Assembly (NCBI RefSeq): GCF_017751145.1
Contig: NZ_CP046640.1
Coordinates: forward strand, 2,770,137 to 2,834,136
DNA: 64,000 bases
Direction: 5' to 3'
Source: Iocasia fonsfrigidae
Lineage (GTDB): Bacteria; Bacillota; Halanaerobiia; Halanaerobiales; DTU029
Shown here: in pieces, positions 44,702 to 53,315 of the stretch
How positions within the stretch are numbered: the stretch's first letter is position 1
Layout: the number at the start of each line of letters is the position of its first letter
Position numbers and translations under genes: made by a program
Notes under the pieces: model-generated
What the model was told of the DNA's origin: nothing
The model's database searches: none
The model's input: only the letters and a program-made list of their open reading frames with translations

Positions 44702-46201
44702 TTAAGCCCTCCTCAATAGATTCTGGACAATGGCTATTACTGGTTGAGTAAACAGCCAGTAAAAAATACCGCTGACAAGCATGATTATTGTAAAGATATA
44801 GGCAACACCAGTAACAATTTTCTCCCTGTAGAAAACCGACAACACCAGACTGAGTTTCCTGGGTTTTATACCCCTTTCATAATCCAGTAAGTTATATCCC
44901 CTAAAAATATAACGCAGATAATAGAATAAAGAAATCACACTTAAAATAATGATCAAAAAGGCTGCAAAATAATAACCTGACTCAATAAATCCCTTTAAAA
45001 TATAATATTTACTAAAAAACCCGGGTAAGGGAGGAACACCAACCATCCCCATAGCTGCTATAATAAAGGCAATAAAAATACCCTGATTTTTATAGGCAAT
45101 ACCATTGAAATCAGCAATATGATGACTATCAGCATATTGTAATAAATACCCGGCAATGATAAAAAGGGTCGTCTTCATCAAGAGATGACTGAAAACATGT
45201 AATAAACCACCAGCTAAACCGCTTACTGTGTTAAGAGCCAGGGCAGCGGCAATCATACCGATATGACCTATAGTTGAAAAGGCCAGCAGCCTCTTTAGAT
45301 CATCTTCTTTAAAGGCCAGTAAGTGGCCTAAAGTACTGGAAAAAAGCCCTAAATATATAATAAAATTATGCAGTCCAACGTTTGATAATAAAGCAAAGCC
45401 AAAAACAGGCCAGAACAATCGCAGGAAAATATAGATAAATACTTTTAGTAACACACCTGATAATAAAGCACTAATCGGCCCCGGACAGGCGCTATGTGCC
45501 TTGGGTAACCAGAAATGGAAAGGGAAGATACCTGATTTAATAAATAATGAGGTCAGGAAAAATACTATAATAGCCATCATCAGGTTTGGATTGATTTTCC
45601 CAACATGGGCAGCAATACTTTCCATATTGAGTGTTCCAAGACTAAAGTAAATTAAAAATACAGCTATCAGGAAAAACAAACCCCCAACAACTCCATAAAA
45701 AAGATACTTAAACGCAGCCTCAGCACCTTCACGGTTCCTTTTAAACGCCACCAGGGCAGCTGAAGTTACCGTTATTAATTCGATAAAAACATATAAATTA
45801 AAGAGGTCGCCGGTCAGAATCGCCCCCTGCATCGCTCCTGAAACCAGAAAAAGCAGGACATAGTATTTGCCTTCATGATGACCGATAAACCCAATAGAAT
45901 ATAATATAATTAAAAACATACTTAAGCAGATCAATAGCGAAAAAAAGAGGCTTAGGCCATCCATCACAATTGTAATCCCTAAAGATGAAGCCCACCCCCC
46001 TAGCAGATACTTAATAAAAAAATCTCCCCTAATTACTGCCTGGTAATTGGCTGTCAAAAGCAGTATGGCAACTATCAACTCCCCTGCAGCCGATGAAATA
46101 ACCAGTAATTTCCTGACCTTGATATATATTATATCGATTAAGGGAATTAGAAAGGCTGTAATCAACGGTATTAATATTAAAAGTAGGACATTTAATTCCA
46201 T
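44702..46201 (-). CDS. mrpD: Na+/H+ antiporter subunit D
   Basis: 499 residues with about 14 membrane helices and the standard MrpD/MnhD motifs: LFNLYVFIELITVTSAALVA (Glu), FIKSGIFPFHFWLPKAHSAC, PGPISALLSG, and HVFSHLLMKTTLFI (Lys). Core ion-translocating subunit. It overlaps the mrpC stop by 1 nt. Confidence 0.95.
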   Translation of the reverse strand: MELNVLLLILIPLITAFLIPLIDIIYIKVRKLLVISSAAGELIVAILLLTANYQAVIRGDFFIKYLLGGWASSLGITIVMDGLSLFFSLLICLSMFLIILYSIGFIGHHEGKYYVLLFLVSGAMQGAILTGDLFNLYVFIELITVTSAALVAFKRNREGAEAAFKYLFYGVVGGLFFLIAVFLIYFSLGTLNMESIAAHVGKINPNLMMAIIVFFLTSLFIKSGIFPFHFWLPKAHSACPGPISALLSGVLLKVFIYIFLRLFWPVFGFALLSNVGLHNFIIYLGLFSSTLGHLLAFKEDDLKRLLAFSTIGHIGMIAAALALNTVSGLAGGLLHVFSHLLMKTTLFIIAGYLLQYADSHHIADFNGIAYKNQGIFIAFIIAAMGMVGVPPLPGFFSKYYILKGFIESGYYFAAFLIIILSVISLFYYLRYIFRGYNLLDYERGIKPRKLSLVLSVFYREKIVTGVAYIFTIIMLVSGIFYWLFTQPVIAIVQNLLRRA

Positions 46202-46536
46202 CAGTCACGCAACCCCTTTAATATATCCAAATCTATAACATTCGCATATTTATTTATCTCTATAATTAGGGTCAACAGAAAAGCTGTTGTACTAGCCCCA
46301 ATCACAATACCAGTTAAAATCAGGGCCTGTGGTAAAGGATTTACCACAGCAGCTGCCTTACTGCCAGTTTTCAAAATTGGGATAACCCCTTCCCTGTAAT
46401 TAAGAGCCATAACCCAGAAAAAAGTTGCAGCCTCCATTATATTTAACCCAATAACCAGTTTTATTAGATTTTTTTTAACTAATATTGTATAGAAGCCCAG
46501 CATAAAGAGTAAAAGAAAAACCAGATTATATATCAA
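46201..46536 (-). CDS. mrpC: Na+/H+ antiporter subunit C
   Basis: 111 residues, three membrane helices, NuoK-like: KLVIGLNIMEAATFFWVM and the conserved DPLPQALILTGIVIG-type motif, here NPLPQALILTGIVIGAST. Overlaps mrpB by 4 nt and mrpD by 1 nt. Confidence 0.95.
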   Translation of the reverse strand: MIYNLVFLLLFMLGFYTILVKKNLIKLVIGLNIMEAATFFWVMALNYREGVIPILKTGSKAAAVVNPLPQALILTGIVIGASTTAFLLTLIIEINKYANVIDLDILKGLRD

Positions 46537-47249
46537 GATTTCAACTCCTCTTCTACATAGGTTTTTTGTATCATACTATAGAAAATAATAGCCAGTCCAG
46601 CACCTATCTTAAAACCTATCCCAATATTTATGTAGGGAATAACCCCTGCACTTATTAGCCTCCCTGGTTCATTAATTAAGGGATTCACATTGGCCAGGAA
46701 ATGTCCCTTTAAAACCAGACCCAGCCCACCAATAAATAGAAATAACAGGGCACCTCCAGTCTCCAGTAAGGTCTTAGTTTTAGGGGGGTATTTTCTATAA
46801 TCATAGGCACTTCCATAGACAATACTCAGGATGATAGAAATAGTACCGAGGATAACTCCCCCCTGAAAACCACCACCAGGGGATAAATGTCCATGGGTAA
46901 TGACATATAAACCAAATAAAAATATAAATGGAGCTAGAAAACCGAAGGTGTTTTTCACAATAAATGATAAACCCTGAGAGGATACAGGGAGTGTTTTAAA
47001 AGACAGCAAAAGAACAATGGCACTAACTGTAGCAAATATAACAGTACTCTCACCCATAGAGTCAAAAGCCCTATAATCATAGAGTATAGCTGTAACCAGG
47101 TTCAAAGAACCTGTTTCTTGTAAACCCTTAGTAATAATGTGCTCAGCTGTACTATCCACAACAATCTCCTGTTCAGGTATAAAATCAAAACTAAAAATTA
47201 GTAAAGCACTTAGTAAAATCAGGAGTAAAATGACAATAGAATTCTTCAA
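46533..47249 (-). CDS. mrpB: MbhE-MrpB fusion subunit
   Basis: 238 residues. Residues 1 to about 90 correspond to the MbhE-like end of a full MrpA (VTAILYDYRAFDSMGESTVIF); the rest is MrpB/MnhB (ITHGHLSPGGGFQGGVILGT and GNGG-type helices). The full MrpA is split in this operon: its MbhD part is the preceding gene and its MbhE part is fused here. Membrane subunit of the antiporter. Confidence 0.92.
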   Translation of the reverse strand: MKNSIVILLLILLSALLIFSFDFIPEQEIVVDSTAEHIITKGLQETGSLNLVTAILYDYRAFDSMGESTVIFATVSAIVLLLSFKTLPVSSQGLSFIVKNTFGFLAPFIFLFGLYVITHGHLSPGGGFQGGVILGTISIILSIVYGSAYDYRKYPPKTKTLLETGGALLFLFIGGLGLVLKGHFLANVNPLINEPGRLISAGVIPYINIGIGFKIGAGLAIIFYSMIQKTYVEEELKS

Positions 47250-47513
47250 TTACTCATCCTCCCTGGAGACATGGTTTTTCCTACCTGATCTGACCTGACT
47301 AATTGCCGCCATAAAAATTGCTGTATTCAAACCTGAACCAATCACAGCTTCAGTCAGAGCCACATCAGGTGCTTTATACAGGAGATAGAGTGCTGTCAGG
47401 GCAAATGAAAAAATAGAAAGACAGATAATAGAGATTAATTCTTCTTCAAATATTACTGCCAGTAAGGCTGCAAAGACCATTAAAGCAATCAGCAAGTATT
47501 CCAGAAAAATCAT
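47250..47513 (-). CDS. MbhD-like subunit (DUF4040, detached part of MrpA)
   Basis: 87 residues with three membrane helices and SIFSFALTALYLLYKAPDVALTEA-type sequence, the DUF4040/MbhD motif equivalent to a C-terminal section of MrpA. Overlaps mrpG by 4 nt and abuts mrpB. It completes the split MrpA arrangement, common in archaea and thermophilic or halophilic anaerobes. Confidence 0.9.
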   Translation of the reverse strand: MIFLEYLLIALMVFAALLAVIFEEELISIICLSIFSFALTALYLLYKAPDVALTEAVIGSGLNTAIFMAAISQVRSGRKNHVSREDE

Positions 47514-47854
47514 TTTTCTCCCCTCTCAAGATAATCTGCATATTCATCAACACTCCTCACCCTGGGTAAGGCTACCTTCTGCTGATAAGAAGACCTGGCA
47601 ATAGAATGGGTGGCCATAGGGTTTGAAATCAAGAAAAACAAACCTATCAGGATAATTTTTGTACTTAGAAATAATTCCCAGACATAAACTGCCACACCAA
47701 AGGTTACTAAAACAGCACTAATAGTCAAAACTACAGCAGCGGCATGTATTCTGATGTAAACATCAGGAAACCTGATTAAACCTATTACCGTGATAATCGC
47801 AAAAACTCCGCCAGCTCCCATCAGCAGATATGAAATAATCTCCCTGATTAACAT
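47510..47854 (-). CDS. mrpG: Na+/H+ antiporter subunit G
   Basis: 114 residues, three helices; GLIRFPDVYIRIHAAA is the MrpG/MnhG signature, with NPMATHSIARSSY near the C-terminus. Overlaps mrpF by 1 nt. Confidence 0.94.
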   Translation of the reverse strand: MLIREIISYLLMGAGGVFAIITVIGLIRFPDVYIRIHAAAVVLTISAVLVTFGVAVYVWELFLSTKIILIGLFFLISNPMATHSIARSSYQQKVALPRVRSVDEYADYLERGEK

Positions 47855-48111
47855 TATTTATACAGCTCCTTATGTTCAAAAAACTTAGCAAAAATCAATA
47901 TATCTACAAAAAATAAGACAGCATAGGCTAAAACTATATCAACCAATAGTCCAATATCATAATATAAACCTAAGAGCAGCATAACCAGGGCCAGAAATAT
48001 CCCTATCGTATCTGCAGCTATCAGCCTGTCAGTTATTGTCGGACCAATTATCAAACGGTATAAAGTAAGAAAGGCCAGTATCACAAAGAAAATAGCTAAT
48101 CCCAAGATCAT
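47854..48111 (-). CDS. mrpF: Na+/H+ antiporter subunit F
   Basis: 85 residues, three helices; RLIIGPTITDRLIAADTIG is diagnostic of MrpF. Overlaps mrpE by 4 nt. Confidence 0.94.
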   Translation of the reverse strand: MILGLAIFFVILAFLTLYRLIIGPTITDRLIAADTIGIFLALVMLLLGLYYDIGLLVDIVLAYAVLFFVDILIFAKFFEHKELYK

Positions 48112-48614
48112 TTATAGATCACACCCAGCCATCTTTCAAACCTGGCGATAATTGCCTTTCTGGCCTCAGCCTCTTCCCTGGTATTTACATCTATCCAGTG
48201 GATATAGTAGGCCCTTTCTGCCCTATCAAAATCAATGGTTAACGTACCTGGAGTCAGGGTAATTAAATTAGCCAGAACAGTAATAGCAGAAACATTATTT
48301 AACTTTGTCTTCACTTTTACTATACCAGGGGAAAAAGAAGGTGATTTTTCAAAAACGTGTTTTGATACCTTTAAAGCCGAGATTACTGCTTCATAAAAAA
48401 AGACTGGGATAAAAAGAAAGGTCAATAAGCCTTTCCGCAATGCCCCCAGAAGGCCTATCCTCTGCTCTATCCTCTGGTAAAGCATATCCCCAAAAAGAAC
48501 CGTAGTAAGGAGTGAGGCTGCTATCCCCACTACTATAACATCTAAAGAAGATCTTCCGGCAAAGATAAGCCAGACTATCAAAAAAGAAACAAAGGTAAAT
48601 ATTTTTTTAATCAT
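48108..48614 (-). CDS. mrpE: Na+/H+ antiporter subunit E
   Basis: 168 residues; two to three N-terminal membrane helices and a soluble end with LANLITLTPGTLTIDFD, the MrpE motif, and IHWIDV. First gene of the nine-gene operon. AAGGGGG lies 7 nt before the ATG. The operon exports Na+ against H+, fitting a saline habitat. Confidence 0.94.
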   Translation of the reverse strand: MIKKIFTFVSFLIVWLIFAGRSSLDVIVVGIAASLLTTVLFGDMLYQRIEQRIGLLGALRKGLLTFLFIPVFFYEAVISALKVSKHVFEKSPSFSPGIVKVKTKLNNVSAITVLANLITLTPGTLTIDFDRAERAYYIHWIDVNTREEAEARKAIIARFERWLGVIYK

Positions 48615-48785
48615 ATATTACCCCCTTAATTGTGCCATATATTAATTCTAATTTAGAAATGACTAAAATAACTATGTTTCTATTTTCTAGATAAAACAGC
48701 AGATTCCTGCTTTTATTTTCAGCATAATAAATAGCATTACATATGATATTTTTTTATAAGGATTTTTAAAAAAGCAGTATATTTT

Positions 48786-48814
48786 TTGACATAAGCAGAT
48801 AACTTTGATATAGT
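48786..48814 (+). promoter_or_regulatory. Promoter of the glycine betaine transporter
   Basis: TTGACA (48786-48791), 17-bp spacer, TATAGT (48809-48814). It leaves a leader of about 135 nt before the opuAA start codon. Confidence 0.8.
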
Positions 48815-48868
48815 CAATAACGGTATGTAAGCTGACTAAACACTTATTCTACCACTATAAACCTGGAT

Positions 48869-48902
48869 AAATTCCTGTATATGTCATATGCGGGAATTTT
48901 TT
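48869..48902 (+). terminator. Terminator-like hairpin in the opuA leader
   Basis: 12-bp stem AAATTCCTGTAT/ATGCGGGAATTT (two G-U pairs) with a 7-nt loop, running into TTTTTT. It lies between the promoter and the gene, and no plus-strand gene precedes it, so it would act as an attenuator of the opu operon. Confidence 0.65.
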
Positions 48903-48954
48903 ATTGGAAATATATTTTTAACAACAAACAAAATTAATCTTAAGGGGGTTACAG

Positions 48955-50151
48955 ATGAATAAAATAGAAGTTAAAAACCTGTATAAGATATACGGTCCCA
49001 GACCAAAAGAGGTTATACCCCTCTTGAAAAAGGGATTAAACAAAGATGATATCTTACAGAAAACAAAACATAGTGTTGGTGTCAATAATATTAATTTTAA
49101 TGCCAGAGAGGGTGAGGTCTTTGTTATTATGGGGCTTTCTGGCAGTGGAAAGTCTACCCTGATTCGTTGTATGAATAGATTAATCGAACCTACCCAGGGG
49201 GAAATCTTACTCGATGGTGAAGACCTGACAAAAATGGATAAGGAAGCATTACGGGAAGTACGCCGCCATAAACTGGCAATGGTCTTCCAGCATTTTGCCC
49301 TCTTCCCCCATAGAACAGTCCTGGAAAATGTAGAATATGGTTTTGAAATCCAGCATATCAAGAAGCCTACCAGGAAAGAAATCGCTTTACAGGCCCTAAA
49401 ACAGGTAGGTCTTAAGGAATGGCATGATCACAAACCAGCCAACCTGAGTGGGGGTATGCAGCAGAGGGTAGGACTGGCCAGGGCACTGGCCATAGATCCT
49501 GATATTCTCTTAATGGATGAAGCCTTCAGTGCCCTTGACCCACTGATTAGAAGAGATATGCAGAATGAGCTGTTAAATCTCCAGTCTAAATTACACAAAA
49601 CAATTATTTTTATTACCCATGACCTTGATGAAGCCCTTAGGATTGGAGATAGGATTGCTATTTTAAATGAAGAGGGACAAATTGTGCAGATTGGTGAACC
49701 TGAAGAAATACTTTCAAACCCGGCCAATGACTATGTAGCAAAATTTGTTCAAGGTGTAAATAGATTAAAGGTTTTAACAGCTGAAGATGTAATGTTTAGA
49801 CCTGATGCCCTGATCCATCTTAAGGATGGGCCAAATATGGCCCTGAAAACCATGACCAGAGAAGGATTTTCCAGCCTTTATGTAGTCGATAGTAATAAAA
49901 AAGTTGCCGGTGTAATTGATATTGACAGAGCAGTGCAGGCTAAAAAAGACAGGAGTAAAAACCTGGATAAATACCTGGACAAGGATTTTGCCCAGGCCAA
50001 ACCTGATACCCCCCTTACAGAATTATTACCCATGACCTCCCAAACAGCATATCCAATAGCAATTACAGATGACAGTAAAAGACTGTTGGGGATTATTGTC
50101 CGGGTAACAATTCTTTCTTCACTGGCAGAAGGGAGTGTTGCTGATGATTAA
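48955..50151 (+). CDS. opuAA: Glycine betaine ABC transporter ATP-binding protein
   Basis: 398 residues: ABC domain with GLSGSGKSTLIRCMNRLIEP and LSGGMQQRVGLARAL and MDEAFSALDPL, followed by two CBS domains (about 280-398) that sense ionic strength or nucleotides in OpuA systems. Energises compatible-solute uptake. AGGGGG lies 9-10 nt before the ATG. Overlaps the permease gene. Confidence 0.95.
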   Translation: MNKIEVKNLYKIYGPRPKEVIPLLKKGLNKDDILQKTKHSVGVNNINFNAREGEVFVIMGLSGSGKSTLIRCMNRLIEPTQGEILLDGEDLTKMDKEALREVRRHKLAMVFQHFALFPHRTVLENVEYGFEIQHIKKPTRKEIALQALKQVGLKEWHDHKPANLSGGMQQRVGLARALAIDPDILLMDEAFSALDPLIRRDMQNELLNLQSKLHKTIIFITHDLDEALRIGDRIAILNEEGQIVQIGEPEEILSNPANDYVAKFVQGVNRLKVLTAEDVMFRPDALIHLKDGPNMALKTMTREGFSSLYVVDSNKKVAGVIDIDRAVQAKKDRSKNLDKYLDKDFAQAKPDTPLTELLPMTSQTAYPIAITDDSKRLLGIIVRVTILSSLAEGSVADD

Positions 50152-50962
50152 TCTTCCAATTGGTAGTATTTTTGATATCCTGGTAAAATGGCTGAGTAAT
50201 AATGCTGATTCCTTATTTGACTTTTTCTCTTCTATTATTGGTATCATTATAATCAATGTTGAGGGGCTATTACTGGTTATCCCCCCCTTACTCTTTATTA
50301 TAATATTAGCAGCTCTGGCCTGGTATTTAGAAGGTAGAAACCTGCTGATTTTTACTGTAGTTGGTTTTATGATAATACTCAGCATGGACCTCTGGAGTGA
50401 AACAATGGAAACCCTGGCTATGGTCTTAAGCTCAGGAGTGGTTACCCTCAGTTTAGGTATTCCCCTCGGCATTCTAGCAGCTAAAAAGGACCTCTTTGAT
50501 AAGATAATCAGGCCTGTACTGGATTTCATGCAGACTATGCCCAGTTTTGTTTATCTAATACCAGCTGTCATCTTTTTTGGAATGGGCATGGTTCCTGGTG
50601 TAATTGCTACAGTCATCTTCTCCATGCCACCTGTAATTAGATTAACCAATCTCGGATTGCGGCAGGTTGATAAAGAAGTAATTGAAGCAGCCAGGTCTTT
50701 CGGCTCTACCGGTAAACAAATACTCCTAAAGGTCCAGCTGCCCCTGGCAATTCCAACAATAATGGCCGGTATTAACCAAGCAATTATGCTCTCTTTATCT
50801 ATGGTTGTTATTTCTTCAATGATCGGTGCTGGAGGGCTTGGAGGTATTGTCTTAAGGGGGATTACCCAATTAAAAATTGGCATGGGATTTGAAGGTGGTT
50901 TAGGTGTTGTCATCCTGGCTATCTTCCTTGACAGGATAACCCAGAGTTTTACATCTGAATAA
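50144..50962 (+). CDS. opuAB: Glycine betaine ABC transporter permease
   Basis: About 272 residues, six or more membrane segments with ARSFGSTGKQILLKVQLPLA (EAA loop) and MQTMPSFVYLIPAVIFFGMG, typical of ProW/OpuAB. The ATG at 50144 overlaps the ATPase stop by 8 nt and is preferred over an upstream GTG because of AAGGGAG spacing. Confidence 0.95.
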   Translation: MINLPIGSIFDILVKWLSNNADSLFDFFSSIIGIIIINVEGLLLVIPPLLFIIILAALAWYLEGRNLLIFTVVGFMIILSMDLWSETMETLAMVLSSGVVTLSLGIPLGILAAKKDLFDKIIRPVLDFMQTMPSFVYLIPAVIFFGMGMVPGVIATVIFSMPPVIRLTNLGLRQVDKEVIEAARSFGSTGKQILLKVQLPLAIPTIMAGINQAIMLSLSMVVISSMIGAGGLGGIVLRGITQLKIGMGFEGGLGVVILAIFLDRITQSFTSE

Positions 50963-51030
50963 AAACCATTAAGTATATTAATTAAGTCATATTATAAAGT
51001 AGTCAAAAAATATTAAATGGAGGTATTCTA

Positions 51031-51966
51031 ATGAAGAAAACTAAATTATTATTAGGCATACTTGTTCTACTAATTTCACTTACTCTCTTTGTCGGCTGTA
51101 CAAATAACACAAAAAAAGAACCGCTTGTCATGGGCGAACCAAACTGGCCAGGAATTTTAGCTAAAAACGCTGTTGCTACACATATCTTAAGTAATATCGG
51201 TTATGAGGTTGACAGAAAACAGCTGACAGACCCGGTCATCCATCAGGGGCTGGCAGATGCTGAAGTTGATATCTATCTAGGGTCATGGATGCCTTCTATC
51301 AAAGAATTACGTCAGGAATTGGGAGAAAATAATATTGACCTGGTAACCACCAATATGAATGATGGTCTCTATACAATGGCTGTTCCTGAATACCTCTGGG
51401 AACAAGGTGTGAGAACTTATAGTGACCTGAATAAATATGCTGATAAATTTGATTATAAAATGTATGTTGGTGAAGCCGGCTGGGAAGCATCTGAAATAAT
51501 GAATCATGCCATCGATGAAAACATCTATAATCTTGGGAAATGGAAGGCAATTACTTCTACCCAGTCTGCCCTGATGGCCCAGATGAAAAAGGCCATTAAT
51601 AATGAAGAATGGATGGTCTTTATTGCCTGGAAACCCCACTGGATGAACTATGTTTTTGATATAAAATACCTGGAAGACCCGGAACAACTCTGGGAAAGTG
51701 CTGAATCATGGGTAGACACACTTGCCAGAAAAGGTCTTAAAGAAGACTATCCCCAGGTCTATAAATTCCTGGAGCAGTTTATACCAGATGCCGAACTATC
51801 CAATGAATGGATCTATGAAATTGGCTACCAGGAGAAAGACCCTGATGATGTCGCCCGGAAATGGGTTGCTGAAAACATGGATATTGTTGCAGAATGGCTT
51901 GCTGGTGTAAAATCTGCCGATGGCAAAAAAGCCATTGATGTTTTAAGAAAAAATATAAATAAATAA
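51031..51966 (+). CDS. opuAC: Glycine betaine-binding lipoprotein
   Basis: 311 residues with lipobox LFVGC (Cys at 23), then a ProX/OpuAC-type binding fold: MGEPNWPGILAKNAVATHI, DIYLGSWMPS and VFIAWKPHWMN. The Trp residues suggest an aromatic cage for quaternary amines. Last gene of the operon, followed by a terminator. Its lipid anchor contrasts with the SPase I-type signal of the nucleoside-binding protein in this window. Confidence 0.95.
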   Translation: MKKTKLLLGILVLLISLTLFVGCTNNTKKEPLVMGEPNWPGILAKNAVATHILSNIGYEVDRKQLTDPVIHQGLADAEVDIYLGSWMPSIKELRQELGENNIDLVTTNMNDGLYTMAVPEYLWEQGVRTYSDLNKYADKFDYKMYVGEAGWEASEIMNHAIDENIYNLGKWKAITSTQSALMAQMKKAINNEEWMVFIAWKPHWMNYVFDIKYLEDPEQLWESAESWVDTLARKGLKEDYPQVYKFLEQFIPDAELSNEWIYEIGYQEKDPDDVARKWVAENMDIVAEWLAGVKSADGKKAIDVLRKNINK

Positions 51967-51987
51967 TAACTAATCAGCACTACCTTT

Positions 51988-52019
51988 ATATCACCTGTAG
52001 TATTTTCTACAGGTGATAT
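51988..52019 (+). terminator. Terminator of the opuA operon
   Basis: 13-bp perfect stem ATATCACCTGTAG/CTACAGGTGATAT with a 6-nt loop, 21 nt after the stop of opuAC, with a T-rich but short tail. Confidence 0.85.
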
Positions 52020-52077
52020 TTATAAATACACTTAAATCTGGATAAAATACCTTCTAGAATAAGTATGAGGAAAGGTA

Positions 52078-53148
52078 GTGAATATTTTGTCCAGAAAAAT
52101 ATTCCTTTTTACAATAATATTGCTTTTTACTTTACTGCCAGGTCATACATTAAATACTGCTAGTACATTTATTGAGCATATTGAAGATAGTGCAATTAAT
52201 ATCTATAAAGAAAATGGAAAACACCTCTTTTCCACTACCATGGAAGTAGTCAAAGGTGATCGATATATTAGTGAAGATAATTTTGAATATATTATTAAAG
52301 AGGTTACTGCCAATAAAGCAGTAGCTGAAAAGATAGGTAAAATAGACCTCCTGGCAGGGAACCAAGCTAAAAACCAGGGTCCTTTTGAACTAGCAAGTGT
52401 TAAAAACAAAACCGTAGCTATTTACCATACCCATAATGGCGAATCATATGAACCAGGTAAACATAATATTAGTGGTAAAGGTGAAATTCACGAAATTGGT
52501 CAAACATTAAAGGAATCCCTGGAAAAAATAGGTGTTAAAACAATTCATAGCGAAAACCTCCACCTACCACATGATGGTTTTGCTTATGAAAGGTCCAGGG
52601 CTACTGCTGTAGATTTAGCCAGAAAAAATCCGGGACTTATTCTTGACCTGCACAGAGATGGGGTCCCTGATAAAAACGAATACTTAAAAAAAGTAGATGG
52701 TAAGATAATTAGCCAGATTAGGATTGTTATCGGCAGACAGAACCCCAATAGTAGTGCCAATGATCAATTAGCCCGTCAGCTGAAGGCCACAGCTGACAGA
52801 ACCTATCCCGGCCTAATTAAAGATATCTTTTATGGGCGGGGAAACTATAATCAAAGTATAGCCCCACGCTCCCTTTTACTGGAATTTGGAACCCATGTAA
52901 ATAACAAAGGAGAAGTAACAGCAAGTGCCCAGCTCCTGGCTGAACCATTAAAAGAACTACTATATGGAGAAACTACTCCAGCAGGTGGTGGGAAACGAAT
53001 ATTCCGCAACCTATTCTGGATTATTTTAGCGCTTATTACTGCTCTTTTAGCTTATTTATTTATTAATGAAAAAAATTGGCAGGGTGTCCTAAAACGAATT
53101 AAAAAAATAATACCAATAGAAATACTAGACAAACTTGATGATAAATAA
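52078..53148 (+). CDS. spoIIP: SpoIIP family sporulation/cell-wall hydrolase
   Basis: 356 residues: N-terminal signal or anchor helix (7-22), then the SpoIIP amidase/endopeptidase domain with IYHTHNGESYEP (115-126), LDLHRDGVPDKNEY and LLLEFGTHVNNKGE, which carry the metal ligands and catalytic Glu. A second membrane helix near the C-terminus (309-327) is not usual in SpoIIP. GTG start with GAGG 7 nt upstream. It degrades septal peptidoglycan during engulfment. Confidence 0.92.
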   Translation: MNILSRKIFLFTIILLFTLLPGHTLNTASTFIEHIEDSAINIYKENGKHLFSTTMEVVKGDRYISEDNFEYIIKEVTANKAVAEKIGKIDLLAGNQAKNQGPFELASVKNKTVAIYHTHNGESYEPGKHNISGKGEIHEIGQTLKESLEKIGVKTIHSENLHLPHDGFAYERSRATAVDLARKNPGLILDLHRDGVPDKNEYLKKVDGKIISQIRIVIGRQNPNSSANDQLARQLKATADRTYPGLIKDIFYGRGNYNQSIAPRSLLLEFGTHVNNKGEVTASAQLLAEPLKELLYGETTPAGGGKRIFRNLFWIILALITALLAYLFINEKNWQGVLKRIKKIIPIEILDKLDDK

Positions 53149-53315
53149 TTATCATCTGTAATTAAAAAAATATAATTTCTCTGCAAAATACCCCAAAAAA
53201 CCTGGTTTATACTAAAAAAGACCCTGGGGCTTATTTAAAATATAAGTAATTTATTGTATAATAAGAGTAATAAACAAAAAAAATACTATTATTATAGTGG
53301 AGAAGGTGAAATATT

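Noticed and set aside
48695-48716. Second leader hairpin (AGCAG/CTGCT) before mrpE
   Set aside because: Only a 5-bp stem with a short T-run; too weak to call an attenuator.
51299-51687. Minus-strand ORFs inside the betaine-binding protein gene
   Set aside because: Antisense of a lipoprotein gene with clear motifs; His/Phe-rich shadow composition.
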